Assembly: GCA_020650975.1 (NCBI GenBank)
Contig: JAIPMN010185544.1
Location: 1-30,512, forward strand
Source: Apostichopus californicus
Lineage: Eukaryota; Echinodermata; Holothuroidea; Aspidochirotida; Stichopodidae
Length of the DNA stretch: 30,512 bases
Direction: 5' to 3'
Shown: piece by piece, positions 10,804-20,132 of the stretch
Numbering within the stretch: position 1 is the stretch's first letter
How the letters are laid out: every line of letters begins with the position of its first letter
Program-made: the position numbers and the translations under genes
The notes under the pieces: model-generated
Databases searched by the model: none
Seen by the model: only the letters and a program-made list of their open reading frames with translations
Told to the model about the DNA's origin: nothing

Positions 10804-10977
10804 GTAAGGAGAGCCGGTACGCCAAAGGAGGATACTAAGTTCATGGGCTATGGCGTGTACGATAACAAAATACGAAGCGCCACGCTCCCGCAGGAAACCG
10901 ATGACTTGGGTACCATAAGGAGGGAATACAGGAACATCTTATTGCAGATGAACGCAACTCCTACGGACATACGTGGC
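10804..10977 (+). CDS. REV1: REV1 core A, exon A6: little finger with G-loop
   Basis: The acceptor is cttggcag ending at 10803 and the donor is ggc|gtaagt at 10978. The exon is 174 nt, equal to B6. It encodes VRRAGTPKEDTKFMGYGVYD, then NKIRSATL, QETDD and TPTDIRG. The KFMGYG segment aligns with the G-loop that hydrogen-bonds the flipped-out template G in REV1. Core B and typical vertebrate REV1 have His where this copy has Tyr (codon 10849-10851). DIRG continues directly into VGVQISRL at the start of the next exon. Confidence 0.88.
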
Positions 10978-11638
10978 GTAAGTCAAAAAGTTCTAAAGTC
11001 GTTCCATTACTCCTACTTTTTTTGGATTGTTTTTGATAATTATATGTTTATTTGACTTTTAATCCTCAGTGTAAACATGGAACAGTATTGTATACTGACA
11101 GATTTAACGTACATTAGACAATTACGTATTGTAACTGTATGGGTGTGAAGGCAGTTTAGATGGGTAAGAAGAATGTGGAAAAGAAACATGGCAATTCACT
11201 ACTTTTATCGGATATTTGAGTATGTAGTTTTGTGCTTTTTAGCCATGGATCATGAACTGTGTAGTAACAGTCTAGCCAAGTGAACAGGGCACAGGGTAGG
11301 CCTTAATATCCTGGTACGAATGTGTTCGCTAAAGTTGTTACTCCAAAATTGTAGCATTGTTATAGATCTTTGATCATTGGCATGCACAGGATTTCAAAAG
11401 GTGGGGAAGGTCAAATTTAGAACTTATGTCAACTGATTGGGGTAGAGGCATAAACCTTTATGGGGGATCCAGAGGTGAATCAAGGATTTTATAAAGGAGA
11501 GGTGCGGTCATGGGGTCATTGAAGTTGACTCCCATGAAGTGCATTTTAGAGTCATCCCTCAGAAGAAAATTAAATGGTTAGACGTTAAATGGAGCATTCT
11601 GAGGCATATTTAGACTATAAATTAGTCTATATTAACTG
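10978..11638. other. Intron A6, first part
   Basis: Unassigned intronic sequence. The next notable structure is the hAT-type MITE that starts at 11647. Confidence 0.6.
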
Positions 11639-11646
11639 GTCTAAAC

Positions 11647-12005
11647 CAGGGGTGGGCAACCTACGGCCCGCGGGCCACATGCGGCCCGCCAGTGAATTTT
11701 GTGCGGCCCGTGAGATGTCTCAAGAAAAAGAAAAAAAATCAATCTATTTTACATCATCACCAAAAAAAACAAGCTAGCTGCTTAGAATTTATCGGCACTA
11801 ATGATACTGTCAGGTAGGCCTATTATCCCCATTAATTATTAACTGTACTGTATTGACATTATGTTTTTGTGAATACAGATTAAGTATACACACCTATTGC
11901 TTGAAAGGTTTGAAATCAACAGCAGGTCGTTGGTTAGGTGGCGGCTCAGTCGATTTTTCACTCCTTATATCTGGCCCATTCATCCAAAAAGGTTGCCCAC
12001 CCCTG
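11647..12005. mobile_element. hAT-type MITE with 8-bp target-site duplication
   Basis: The ends are CAGGGGTGGGCAACCT and GGTTGCCCACCCCTG, inverted copies of each other with the CAG...CTG termini typical of hAT (Charlie-like) elements. GTCTAAAC flanks both sides at 11639-11646 and 12006-12013. The interior has the GCGGCCCG-rich start common in such MITEs and no transposase, so it is non-autonomous. Confidence 0.93.
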
Positions 12006-12232
12006 GTCTAAACAAAAGGTTGTGCTAATTAATATTACTTTTTGTGAGGTAGAGAAGAGGGGTGGTCACTTCTAGCAGGGGTCTAATTATTCCTACGTGA
12101 ATATGAAAATTCCCCTGAGTTAACCATTTCCCCCGATCATCATTGGGAGGGGGGAGGGAGGGGGGGTGATGGCCCACTGATCTTGATTAAATTTTCAGTT
12201 CAATTAGTACGAATCTGTTTCTCCATTTCTAG

Positions 12233-15200
12233 GTTGGTGTTCAGATCAGCAGACTGAAAAAGGCTTCTTGCTCTTCGAAATTATCCAAATCTTTGGAAGA
12301 TTTGCTGGTTGTGAAGTCTGATGCCGCAAAGAAGAAAGCCATCAGGAACATTCGTGAAGATTCTGCAACTTCGGGCTCGTCTCTCAGCAGCGGAAAGAAA
12401 AGAGGCAAATCCTACTCACTGCTTAATTTCATCAAACCAAAGAAACGAATACCTGCCAAAAAATTACCTCCAAGATCAGACAATATTATCAAAAGAGAAA
12501 GGAAATTTCCTTTGAATAGGTTATCAGGTGCAACTATTACACCAGAACCTCATAGTAATAGAAATTTGGATGATGAAGCTAATGATTCAAATGGTTCATT
12601 GATGAAAGATACTTCTAGGTCAAAGGTCATCAGTGTTGCTAAGGAAGGTTGTATTATGGCAAATTTCTTGGACAGGAAGGCAGGTGCCAAACTCACGGAA
12701 AACAGTTCATGTTGCACAGAGGATGAAATTCGGACCCATGAACATGTGTTGGAGGACACCAGAGATGAATCTGAATGCCTAAAAGGTAGAGAGAAAAATG
12801 TTTTTGTGGGAAAGGAAAACAAAGATGAAGGTTTTTGTGCCAACTTGAATGGAGAAACACAGAAAGTGGAGGACAACTCTGTTTTTGGCATGGTGCCAAA
12901 TACACCAAGATATCATAAACACATTTTACCTAAGAACAGTCAAAAAGGAATTGCAAGGCTTGATAATCATGAGAAGGATGATGTCTTGCAGGGTGATCCG
13001 AAACCTTTAGATGGATCCAAGACTGAATCTAGCAGTGCTTCTTTGGATTGTAAACAAAATGGTAACCATGGCAACAGTGACACCTTGCATTGTTATTGGA
13101 AATCTTCAGATGGATCCAAGACTGGATCTAGTCATGCCTCATCGGAGTGCAAACCTCCTGATGATCGGAAAGAGGATGATGTCTTGCAGGGTGATCCGGA
13201 ATGTTCAGATGGATCCAAAGAGGTTCCAGGTAGTCCCAGTTTGAAGTGCAAGTCACATGATGATCACAACAATGTTGATGTCTTGTTCAATGATCCATAC
13301 TGCTCAAATGGATCCAAGACTGATTCTGACTCTACTTCTGAGGAGTGCACATCAGATAACAATGGCCGTAGGGATGTGATCCCACTCTGTGATCCGAATT
13401 ATGTCAGTGGATTAGAAATTGACGATGAGAGCATTTCAAAAGAGAATGAAATATGTTCAGATGCATCATCAAAGACTGATCCTGGTATAGTAATGTCTGG
13501 CACCGACAACTCTATCATGTTGGTTAGATCAGAGGCTACTGATAGTGTGGAGAAATCCTTGATATCAAATGATAAACATCGACCTGGGATTCAGATATAC
13601 AGTAGCAAGTCAGATAAGGTGACCAGTCAGATGAAAGCAGTCCAATCGAGGTCAAATGGGGTCAAGTCTCTTGGCATATCATTAGCCAATGTTGATGACT
13701 TGAAGGTAATAGATGGAACTCAGGGAGATAACTCTCAAATTGAGTTACACCTTGAGGCTAAAGATGTAGAAGAAGATGATGGAAATTCTCCAGAAGTTAA
13801 GAGCTTGAAGAATCAGGATGTAGAGGCACCTAGGGAAGATGGATATAACTTGGAGAAGACATCTGAATCTATTTCAGATGATGCTGCTAAATTACGTGAC
13901 AATTTCTGTCACAAGTTGGAGGAATATAAGGATGGCTCGCATACACATGAACCAAAAATAAGCACAGATCAGGTTTTGATACCAAGTGATGATTTAAACA
14001 TTGTTCTTAAGGCTTTTAAAGTTGATAATATTAATTATAAAATCCTTGATAAGAAAGTAACAACATCCAGTAGTGCAGAAGAATGCTCAGACATAACAAT
14101 TTCAAAAGTTGGCTTCAGTCCAAGGAGGTCCCAAGATTATGCGACCCAAGGAGAGTCACAAGCCGATGTAAATTCAAGCTGTCAGAAAGAAGACCTAAAT
14201 TCACAAGAATGTTCAGTTTTCAGAAGCTCACAAGATATTACATGTCTGAGTGATCATCAAATTGATACAAATCTAAGAAACCGACAAGAAGACCCAAATG
14301 GCAAAATCTTTGAAAGAGGTTCAATTCCCGGAAGCTCTCAAGTAGCTTCAAAGCTCAGCGGCTCTCTAGATGGAGCCTATTACAGCAGTGTGAAAGGTAG
14401 TACCAGTTCCACAAGTTCTCAAAAAGGCTCATATCCCAGTGGATCTCAGGACAATTCCATTTTTAGTGACTCACAAAGAGATTTGGCCTCCAGAGGTTCT
14501 CAAAGGGAATCAATTCCCAATAATTCACAGCAAGGATCAAGTGGGCCTACTGGACCTTCGCTAGAAGGTGTCTCTCCCAGTTGTACCTCAGATCCTCGTA
14601 TCTTTCAAACAAGTGCAGATCAGAGAAGTTCACAAGAAGGCTCAAATATCAACAACTCACAGGAAAATTTAAACCTCATGAGCCCAAGAGAGGATGAAAA
14701 TGGCATTTTGTCTGAAGAAGAACCAGATCCTACTTCATCGAGAGGAAGTTCGACGAAACTCTCTCTTTCGACGGGGGTTTCATCTTCGAAGAAGTCCAAA
14801 CCTTTTTCACACACCTCGGATCCCGAATTTCTTTCCGACTTCTACAACCATTCCCGGTATCACCATATGGCCACTTGGCGTGTGGAACACAAAACATTTG
14901 TCAATGACTTGCAGAAGAAAGTTGAGGTGAGGAAGTTGCCAGGGAAGGAAAAACTTCAAGTTTTAATGAACGCCGGCGATAAGGAAGAAGATTTAGAAGA
15001 AAGGACCGATCATTTCATCCCAGCGGGCTACTCGATGCCAACGCAGAGTCTCGTCATCCAGGAAAGATGATACAACTGTAAGAGGTTATTTGAAGAGAAG
15101 AGCGTGATCATGCATATCGATATGGACTGTTTCTTTGTGGCCGTGAGTCTACTTAAGTTTCCAGAGCTGAGAGGCAAAGCTCTGGCCGTGGCTCATTCCA

Positions 15201-15756
15201 CGGTCAACACATCGCCCAGGATGGATACGTGGCTGGAAGATTTTGACAGAGCTTATCTAGAAAAGAAGATGTGGACTTGTCCAACAGCTAAATCCATCGA
15301 TGCTAATTCTGACGATGAAAATAGTCGCAAGGAGGAAAGAAGTGGAAGAGAAGTGAGGGGCGTAGCAGAAGAGGAACAAGGAATGAGTGAGCAGCGAGTA
15401 AACAGTGAGGAGAGTCTGAACATCGGAGAGAATATAGACACTGACCATCACGTCAGCGGTCAGTGTAACAAAGACGATCTGAATAAAGAGTTGGGAATCA
15501 AGCGTTTAACCGAAACGTCAAAGGACGAAGAACGTGCTGGTAAGGATGTCAAGATGGAGATATCGGTCGGGAGCTGTCTGCAACATAATCCGTTGGCAGA
15601 GATTGCATCCTGCAGTTACGAGGCGAGAGCTTTTGGTGTAGAGAAGGGGATGATACTCTCAAGGGCGAAGGAACTGTGTCCACATATTGTGACGATACCG
15701 TATGACTTTGAGAACTATCACAGGGTGTCAAGAATGCTCTATGAAACCGTAGCCAG
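12233..15756 (+). CDS. REV1: REV1 fused exon A7/B1: end of core A, disordered linker, start of core B; one internal TGA
   Basis: The acceptor is catttctag ending at 12232 and the donor is ag|gtagga at 15757. The exon starts VGVQISRLKKASCSSKLSKS, the end of the little finger. A basic stretch with SYSLLNFIKPKKR follows, then hundreds of Ser/Asp/Lys-rich residues, a 33-residue repeat block (12974-13470) and an SQ/TQ cluster (14120-14690). Next come DPEFLSDFYNHSRYHHMATW (core B N-digit, Arg codon 14855-14857, Tyr 14858-14860), LPGKEKL, HIDMDCFFVAV (Asp codons 15119-15121 and 15125-15127), a ~110-residue acidic insert, LAEIASCSYEAR and PYDFENYHRV. The frame is open throughout except for TGA at 15068-15070. 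The codons on both sides stay in the same frame, so this is a point nonsense change, a termination site, or an error, not a frameshift. A 3.5-kb exon is exceptional beside neighbours of 100-330 nt. Confidence 0.85.
12974..13470 (+). repeat. 33-residue (99-nt) coding tandem repeat in the linker
   Basis: Four clear units and one degenerate unit begin near 12974, 13076, 13175, 13274 and 13373. Unit features are DDVLQGDP, then xxSDGSKT, a Ser-rich stretch, a Cys near the end (LDCK, SECK, LKCK, EECT) and a DD/NN-rich close. Period is 99 nt, keeping frame. No known domain is recognised; it looks like an expanded low-complexity coding repeat. Confidence 0.8.
14120..14690 (+). other. SQ/TQ cluster region in the inter-core linker
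   Basis: About 190 residues hold 13 SQ or TQ dipeptides, including RSQ, ATQ, ESQ, NSQ, several SSQ, GSQ and DSQ, often spaced 10-15 residues apart in Gly/Ser-rich repeats such as GSYPSGSQDN. Three or more S/TQ sites per 100 residues is the usual definition of an SQ/TQ cluster domain, the target of ATM/ATR-family kinases. Function as a kinase target is inference from this density. Confidence 0.75.
15068..15070 (+). other. In-frame TGA inside the fused exon
   Basis: The frame reads ...QSLVIQER, stop, YNCKRLFEEKSVIMHIDMD. Twelve sense codons separate the stop from the IMHIDMD motif, with no frame change. A donor-like GAG|gtgagg at 14926 and phase-0 AG dinucleotides at 15081-15082, 15096-15097 or 15099-15100 could in principle excise it. 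However, the excised part includes the LPGKEKL segment, which has a counterpart (FPGLQHL) in core A, and the acceptors lack a good pyrimidine tract. Confidence 0.9.
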
Positions 15757-16402
15757 GTAGGATAAGTTTCAATTTTATTTCATTGAAGTTTTTAGGAGAT
15801 ATAAAATTTTAAAAAAGTTAATAAAAAATGTCAAATTGTAGGAGGGATTCATGGTTTATCTCCGCTTCCCAAAACATCACTATTGCTTGTTACATGACAT
15901 TTCACGAGCAGCCTTGCACATTAACTGCATGTTACTAGACAATGAGGTTGTTAAATGCCACATTAACTACACTTTGTCTGGACATTAGAAATGAGTTATA
16001 ACTTATTTTATTTTAATGTATAATTCTTGGGGGGGTAAGGGTGTGGAGTGGGGGTGGGCGGGTTAATTGGCAATACTTGCTTTAAAACTGTCTATTTTCT
16101 TTACACCTTAAAAGAAATGTCACATTTTGTGGTTAAAGGTTAGAAGTAGAACAATAAACTATACATATATATAGAAATGAGTCCGGAGTCAGAGGCTCCA
16201 TTTTTGGAAATTAACACATCCTTTGTAGAAGCACCCACCATTGATGGAGTGATGTCACCTTGTTGTATAAACAGTTGCAGTGATGTTGCCACAATGTTGC
16301 AACATTACCAATTTATGTTATCAATTTTATAAGGAGTTGCAGACAGCTCCAACATAACTTACTGTGTGCTCACAACATCTACAAATACATTTTTCTTTCC
16401 TA
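15757..16402. other. Intron B1, first part
   Basis: Unassigned, with a G-rich stretch near 16030-16060. Confidence 0.6.
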
Positions 16403-16411
16403 TAAAAATAT

Positions 16412-16537
16412 CAAAATAAAATAAAACTGTTAGCAAACTGCTTATCCACTAGAGAGCCTGTGTAATAGAATTTAGTAAAAGTAAGTTGGCCTGACGTTTC
16501 GACCCTAGCAGGATCTTCTTCAGAGGCTAAATTACTG
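16412..16537 (-). mobile_element. Short retroelement copy with hammerhead-like motif, 9-bp TSD
   Basis: On the minus strand the copy carries the hammerhead-like motif and then AGTGGATAAGCAGTTTGC and a TTTTATTTTATTTT tail, the same end as the element at 22610-23007. TAAAAATAT flanks it at 16403-16411 and 16538-16546. It is 126 bp and probably 5'-truncated. Confidence 0.75.
16489..16527 (-). ncRNA. Small hammerhead-ribozyme-like motif
   Basis: Read on the minus strand: CTGAAGA, one extra A, GATCC, loop TGCTA, GGGTC, GAAAC, GTC, enclosed by GCCT and AGGC that can pair as stem I. The extra A before stem II departs from the consensus. Stem III is only A-C/G-U with no loop, so cleavage would need a dimer, as in the small hammerhead variants known from Penelope-like elements. 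Confidence 0.45.
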
Positions 16538-16726
16538 TAAAAATATACATAGACTTGACTGAATTAAAAAAAAACAAATGTTTCAAATATTTTCAGTAGA
16601 AAACTCATACAACATGCTGCAGTGCTTCACGTTGATATAATGCTGTAATTTGAGTGTGTTCGAGTGCTCTAATGTTATTCATATTTGAATATATTATATT
16701 TATATATTTCCTCTGCATAAATTTAG

Positions 16727-16881
16727 TTTCACCAATGAGATTGAAGCAGTCAGTTGTGATGAGATGTTTGTTGATGTCACTAAGACTTTAAGGGATACAG
16801 GTGCTTCGCCCGTCGAGTTCGCACAGCTTGTCCTGGATGAGGTGTTTGCCAAGACTCAGTGTATTGCATCTGTAGGTATAG
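16727..16881 (+). CDS. REV1: REV1 core B, exon B2: palm with SCDE catalytic motif
   Basis: The acceptor is ataaatttag ending at 16726 and the donor is g|gtaagg at 16882. The 155-nt exon encodes FTNEIEAVSCDEMFVDVTK and KTQCIASVGIG. Asp and Glu of SCDE are at codons 16758-16763, so the active site of core B is complete in the conceptual translation. The first base completes a Ser codon split across the intron (AG|T), where core A has Arg (CG|T). EAVSCDE and ASVGIG are closer to vertebrate REV1 than the EACSCDE and ASAGLG of core A. Confidence 0.9.
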
Positions 16882-17187
16882 GTAAGGTCATTCTGCTTTG
16901 TTCACTTTATTTCTGATGTCATAAAACATTTCCTGAAGAGTTCAGCAATACAATTTTTTCAAACAAAGGAAAGAGCTGGTATTAATTCTGAACCATCCAG
17001 GGCAAATTTCTAATGGACGCCCAATCATCTGAGACTTCTAAATTTCTGTTCAGAGGACCAAAATCAGCTTTGGAGGTCGTCTGGTGGAGAACGAGTGATT
17101 AAGATCAAATTCAGATTGCACTCTAATTTAATACACTCAAATTGATAATGTGATAGATTGGTACCACTGTTCATCAATTTGGAGATA
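16882..17187. other. Intron B2, first part
   Basis: Unassigned sequence before the inverted interspersed element. Confidence 0.6.
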
Positions 17188-17691
17188 CTGCATAGCAAAT
17201 GTTGGCCCCTAGGAAATCTGGGGCAAAAGTTAGCCAAGCTAGGTGACATCAATACCCCTCTTATCTCCCAATCTGACAGCTGAAAATCACAGTTAATTCA
17301 TGATTTTTCTCCCTGCTGACCACAAGACCAAATCTCCAGCTACATCTGCTTAGATCTATTGTGTGGAATCAATGAAGAGAAAATAAATTGTGAAGCTTAA
17401 ATGTGCAACTAACTGGCCTATTAGGATCTTGATGCTTTGTAGTGGAATGTACACACAGACAAAACCGAATGTGAAATTGTGAAGATAAAGGGCCAGATCA
17501 AGTTAGCTAAGTCAGACTCAGGTGCAGACATACAAAAATCTGTCAACTTTAAATATATGTTCTACAGAATGTCTTGCCCGGAGGAAAATTGTTCAGATGG
17601 TGTATGTAATATGTTTGGACCAAACTGCTCAGGCAGACATGGTCGGTTGGACGTGTGCCCCATTAGCTTAGGGCAGGAAATTACGCTATGA
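17188..17691 (-). mobile_element. Interspersed element, copy 2
   Basis: This is the reverse-complement partner of 9028-9770, sharing for example the CTAGGAAATCTGGGGCAAAA end and the CAACTAACTGGCC segment, but lacking the ~300-bp insertion. A plus-orientation fragment of the same family (GGGAGAAAATCATGTA..., GGTCAGCTG) follows at about 17745-17815, just before exon B3. Confidence 0.75.
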
Positions 17692-17857
17692 ATGAAGTAA
17701 GAGTAACAGCAAAGTATTAATTTTGTTGTAGTTAAATCTCCACCACATCAGGGAGAAAATCATGTACTTAACTGTAATGGTCAGCTGCCAGAGTGAGAGA
17801 TAAGAGGGATAAAGAAGATGCTTTGTTTTCAGCTCTTTTTATTTCTCTACCTTTTAG

Positions 17858-17980
17858 CCTCCAATACTTTACTGGCAAGGCTCTGCACTAGAGTAGCTAA
17901 ACCAAATGGAATTTACATGCTGATGGATGAAGACAAGGTGGAAGAATTTATGAAGAACATACCTGTCAGAGAAATACCCG
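17858..17980 (+). CDS. REV1: REV1 core B, exon B3: end of palm, start of thumb
   Basis: The acceptor is accttttag ending at 17857 and the donor is cccg|gtaatt at 17981. The exon encodes SNTLLARLCTRVAKPNGIYM and closes with IPVREIPG. TRVAKPNG and PVRExPG are shared with A3. Phases are 1 and 1, and the exon is one codon longer than A3. Confidence 0.88.
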
Positions 17981-18028
17981 GTAATTGAAAGCAGTAATGT
18001 TTACAAAGTTTATAAATACAAAGAGATC

Positions 18029-18401
18029 TTAAAGGCATCGAAGACTTGCCCCAAACGGAGTGCGGCCATCTGAAAAATTTAATTTTCTGTTGCTTTAAAG
18101 TGATGTTTTGTTTGTGTCGCTACACAATGCAGACAGTACAGTAATGAAACGTGATACCTTGTTATCTTTAGCTGGACCTGAGATGTCCATCACTGTATCG
18201 TTTATACACTGTGCTGTGGGTATTGACCGCAGCTGTATGTACTGATTGTACACTAGTGTCTAATTACCGACAGTAGCAAGCTGTGTGTGTATTTTCTGGG
18301 ATCGATGGTGGTGTCTAACACTTCTGTTACACCTCATTCGAAACTAGGTCAGATTACCGGCATTAGATGTTTCTTTTTACGCGAGTCTTGACACCCTTTA
18401 A
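18029..18401 (+). mobile_element. TTAA-flanked MITE, copy 1
   Basis: The element starts TTAAAGGCATCGAAGACT and ends AGTCTTGACACCCTTTAA, imperfect terminal inverted repeats bounded by TTAA, as in piggyBac-type insertions. It is 373 bp. It matches the element at 21564-21937 in the opposite orientation along its full length. Confidence 0.85.
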
Positions 18402-18439
18402 AATCTGTTGTGAAAATACTTTTCTATTGCAAAAAGGCT

Positions 18440-18715
18440 CAGTAAAATTTAGAGGGCCTGACTGTCGATCCTAGCAGGAAGGGCCGGAATAATTTAGTGT
18501 TCAAATTTTTGTCTAGCAGTTTTGAAGGCTCTGATTTTGGTTCCTGTTATTCATCTTTGGACTGGTATAGCAGTTAAACCATTTTGCATAACATTTTGCT
18601 ATGACAAACTGGATAAATTATTCCCTGGCAGGATCTTCTTCAAAGGTCAAAGGTTTGCCATTGAAGAAGAGTCTGCTTGGATCAAAATGTCAGGCTTGCT
18701 AACTTTTACAGACTA
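18440..18715. mobile_element. Degenerate copy of the hammerhead-bearing retroelement
   Basis: GGGCCTGACTGTCGATCCTA at about 18458, GGCAGGATCTTCTTCAAAGG at about 18628, and TTGAAGAAGAGTCTGCTTGG then ATCAAAATGTCAGGC at about 18660-18695 resemble both orientations of the motif at 22625-22663 and 22894-22932. All have mutated core positions. Confidence 0.55.
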
Positions 18716-18778
18716 CTTTTAAGTTGAGTGATGTCTTTCATGTCATGAGTTGTATTTTCACGTTTAACACTTTGACTG

Positions 18779-19200
18779 ACAAAAGGTGGAATATAGTACT
18801 TTAAAGTTAGGCTTAGGATTAGGGTTACTATAAAGGTGGTATTTATTACTTAAGGGTTAGGCTTAGGGTTACAAAAGGTGGTATATATTACTTTAGGATT
18901 AGGGTTAGGATTAGGGTTACAAAAGGTGGTATTTAGTATTTAAGGCTTAGGGTTAGGGTTACAAAAGGTGGTACAGTATATATTCCTTTAGGGTTAGGCT
19001 TAGGATTAGGGTTACTTATAAAGGTGGTACATATTACTTAAGGGTTAGACTTAGGGTTAGGGTTACAAAAGGTTGTATATATTACTTTAGGATTAGGATT
19101 AGGGTTACTAAAGGTGGTATTTATTACTTAAGGGTTAGGGTTATAGGGTTAAAAAAGGTGGTTTATATTACTTTAGGGTTAGGGTTACAAAGGCTTACAG
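18779..19200 (+). repeat. Telomere-like minisatellite (degenerate TTAGGG)
   Basis: About nine units of 37-53 bp each have AAAGGTGGTA, then an AT-rich TATATTACTT part, then one to three copies of TTAGGG, TTAGGA or TTAGGC ending in GGGTTAC. TTAGGG is the usual metazoan telomere repeat. The interleaving with a second motif shows a local minisatellite rather than a simple telomere insertion. Confidence 0.85.
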
Positions 19201-19911
19201 AAGGTCGCATAAATACAAAAGGTATATTATATAACTTACAGAAGGTGGAGTTTACAAGCGGTGGTATTTATCATCATGGTCAGTTTACAGACCCCTTCTT
19301 TCCACATCGACAAATCATGTGATACATGTTTGCATTTCCCCTTCCCCTAGCCACCTTGCCCCCTATATCTCTTCCCCCTCACCCTGGCTATAAAGCCAGA
19401 AATATAAAGTAAGGGTTCCAGTTTGTGACAATGGCGGGGGTTTTATTAGTGGTAGAGGGTGTACACCACCGTCTTGGCTAAATTTTCTTGGATTGTGAGT
19501 GCCTATGCAAAATAGTGGTATTTCTTTCCCCAGCTTTTCAAACAGATGGAGCTGCATTCATTTCCCATTAGTATCTCGGGCAGTCTGTTTTGGTTGATTT
19601 AACCATTTTAACAAGATGTCTCAACAGAGTGACACAAATAGTGTGCATCACTGGCAAAAATTTTACATGTGTGCCAACTATGTCATTTGTAAACAATTTT
19701 AAATCTTATACATATTTGGTTCAAAGGACAAATAGATGTATACATCTCTGAGACTATGACTGCTTCAAGGTTGGCAGTCAAAGGGCTTCTTGAAGAAGTT
19801 AGAACTTGATTAAAACGTCTCTATTTGACTTGCATATTGGAGGGAAGTAGTGAGACTGTTAAGTCCTACAAACTTGATTACATTAATTGAGGACAATTGA
19901 TTTGATTTCAG
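19201..19911. other. Intron B3, last part
   Basis: Unassigned sequence between the telomere-like repeat and exon B4. Confidence 0.55.
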
Positions 19912-20132
19912 GGGTTGGAAGAGCAACCAGTCAGAAGCTGATGCATCTAGGTATCACAACCTGTTCAGATCTTCAAGAGTTGTCCCTATCTGCTCTCCAG
20001 TGTCAGTTTGGCCAAAAACCAGGCCATGATCTCTTTCATCGCTGCAGGGGTAAAAATGACCAGCCGGTCCGGATGGAGAGACAACAGAAGTTAGTCTCAT
20101 CAACGGTGAACTATGGCATCCGATTCAAAGGG
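19912..20132 (+). CDS. REV1: REV1 core B, exon B4: thumb (HhH) and start of little finger
   Basis: The acceptor is tttgatttcag ending at 19911 and the donor is aggg|gtatgt at 20133. The 221-nt exon encodes GVGRATSQKLMHLGITTCSD, LQELSLSALQCQFGQKPGH, CRGKNDQPVRMERQQK and VNYGIRFKG. Helix-hairpin-helix residues GVG and TCSDLQ are kept. The exon lies between two inverted 374-bp MITE copies (18029-18401 and 21564-21937). Confidence 0.9.

Noticed and set aside
15068-15070. Selenocysteine codon
   Set aside because: REV1 has no known selenocysteine, the position is in a poorly conserved linker, and no SECIS element can be identified by eye.
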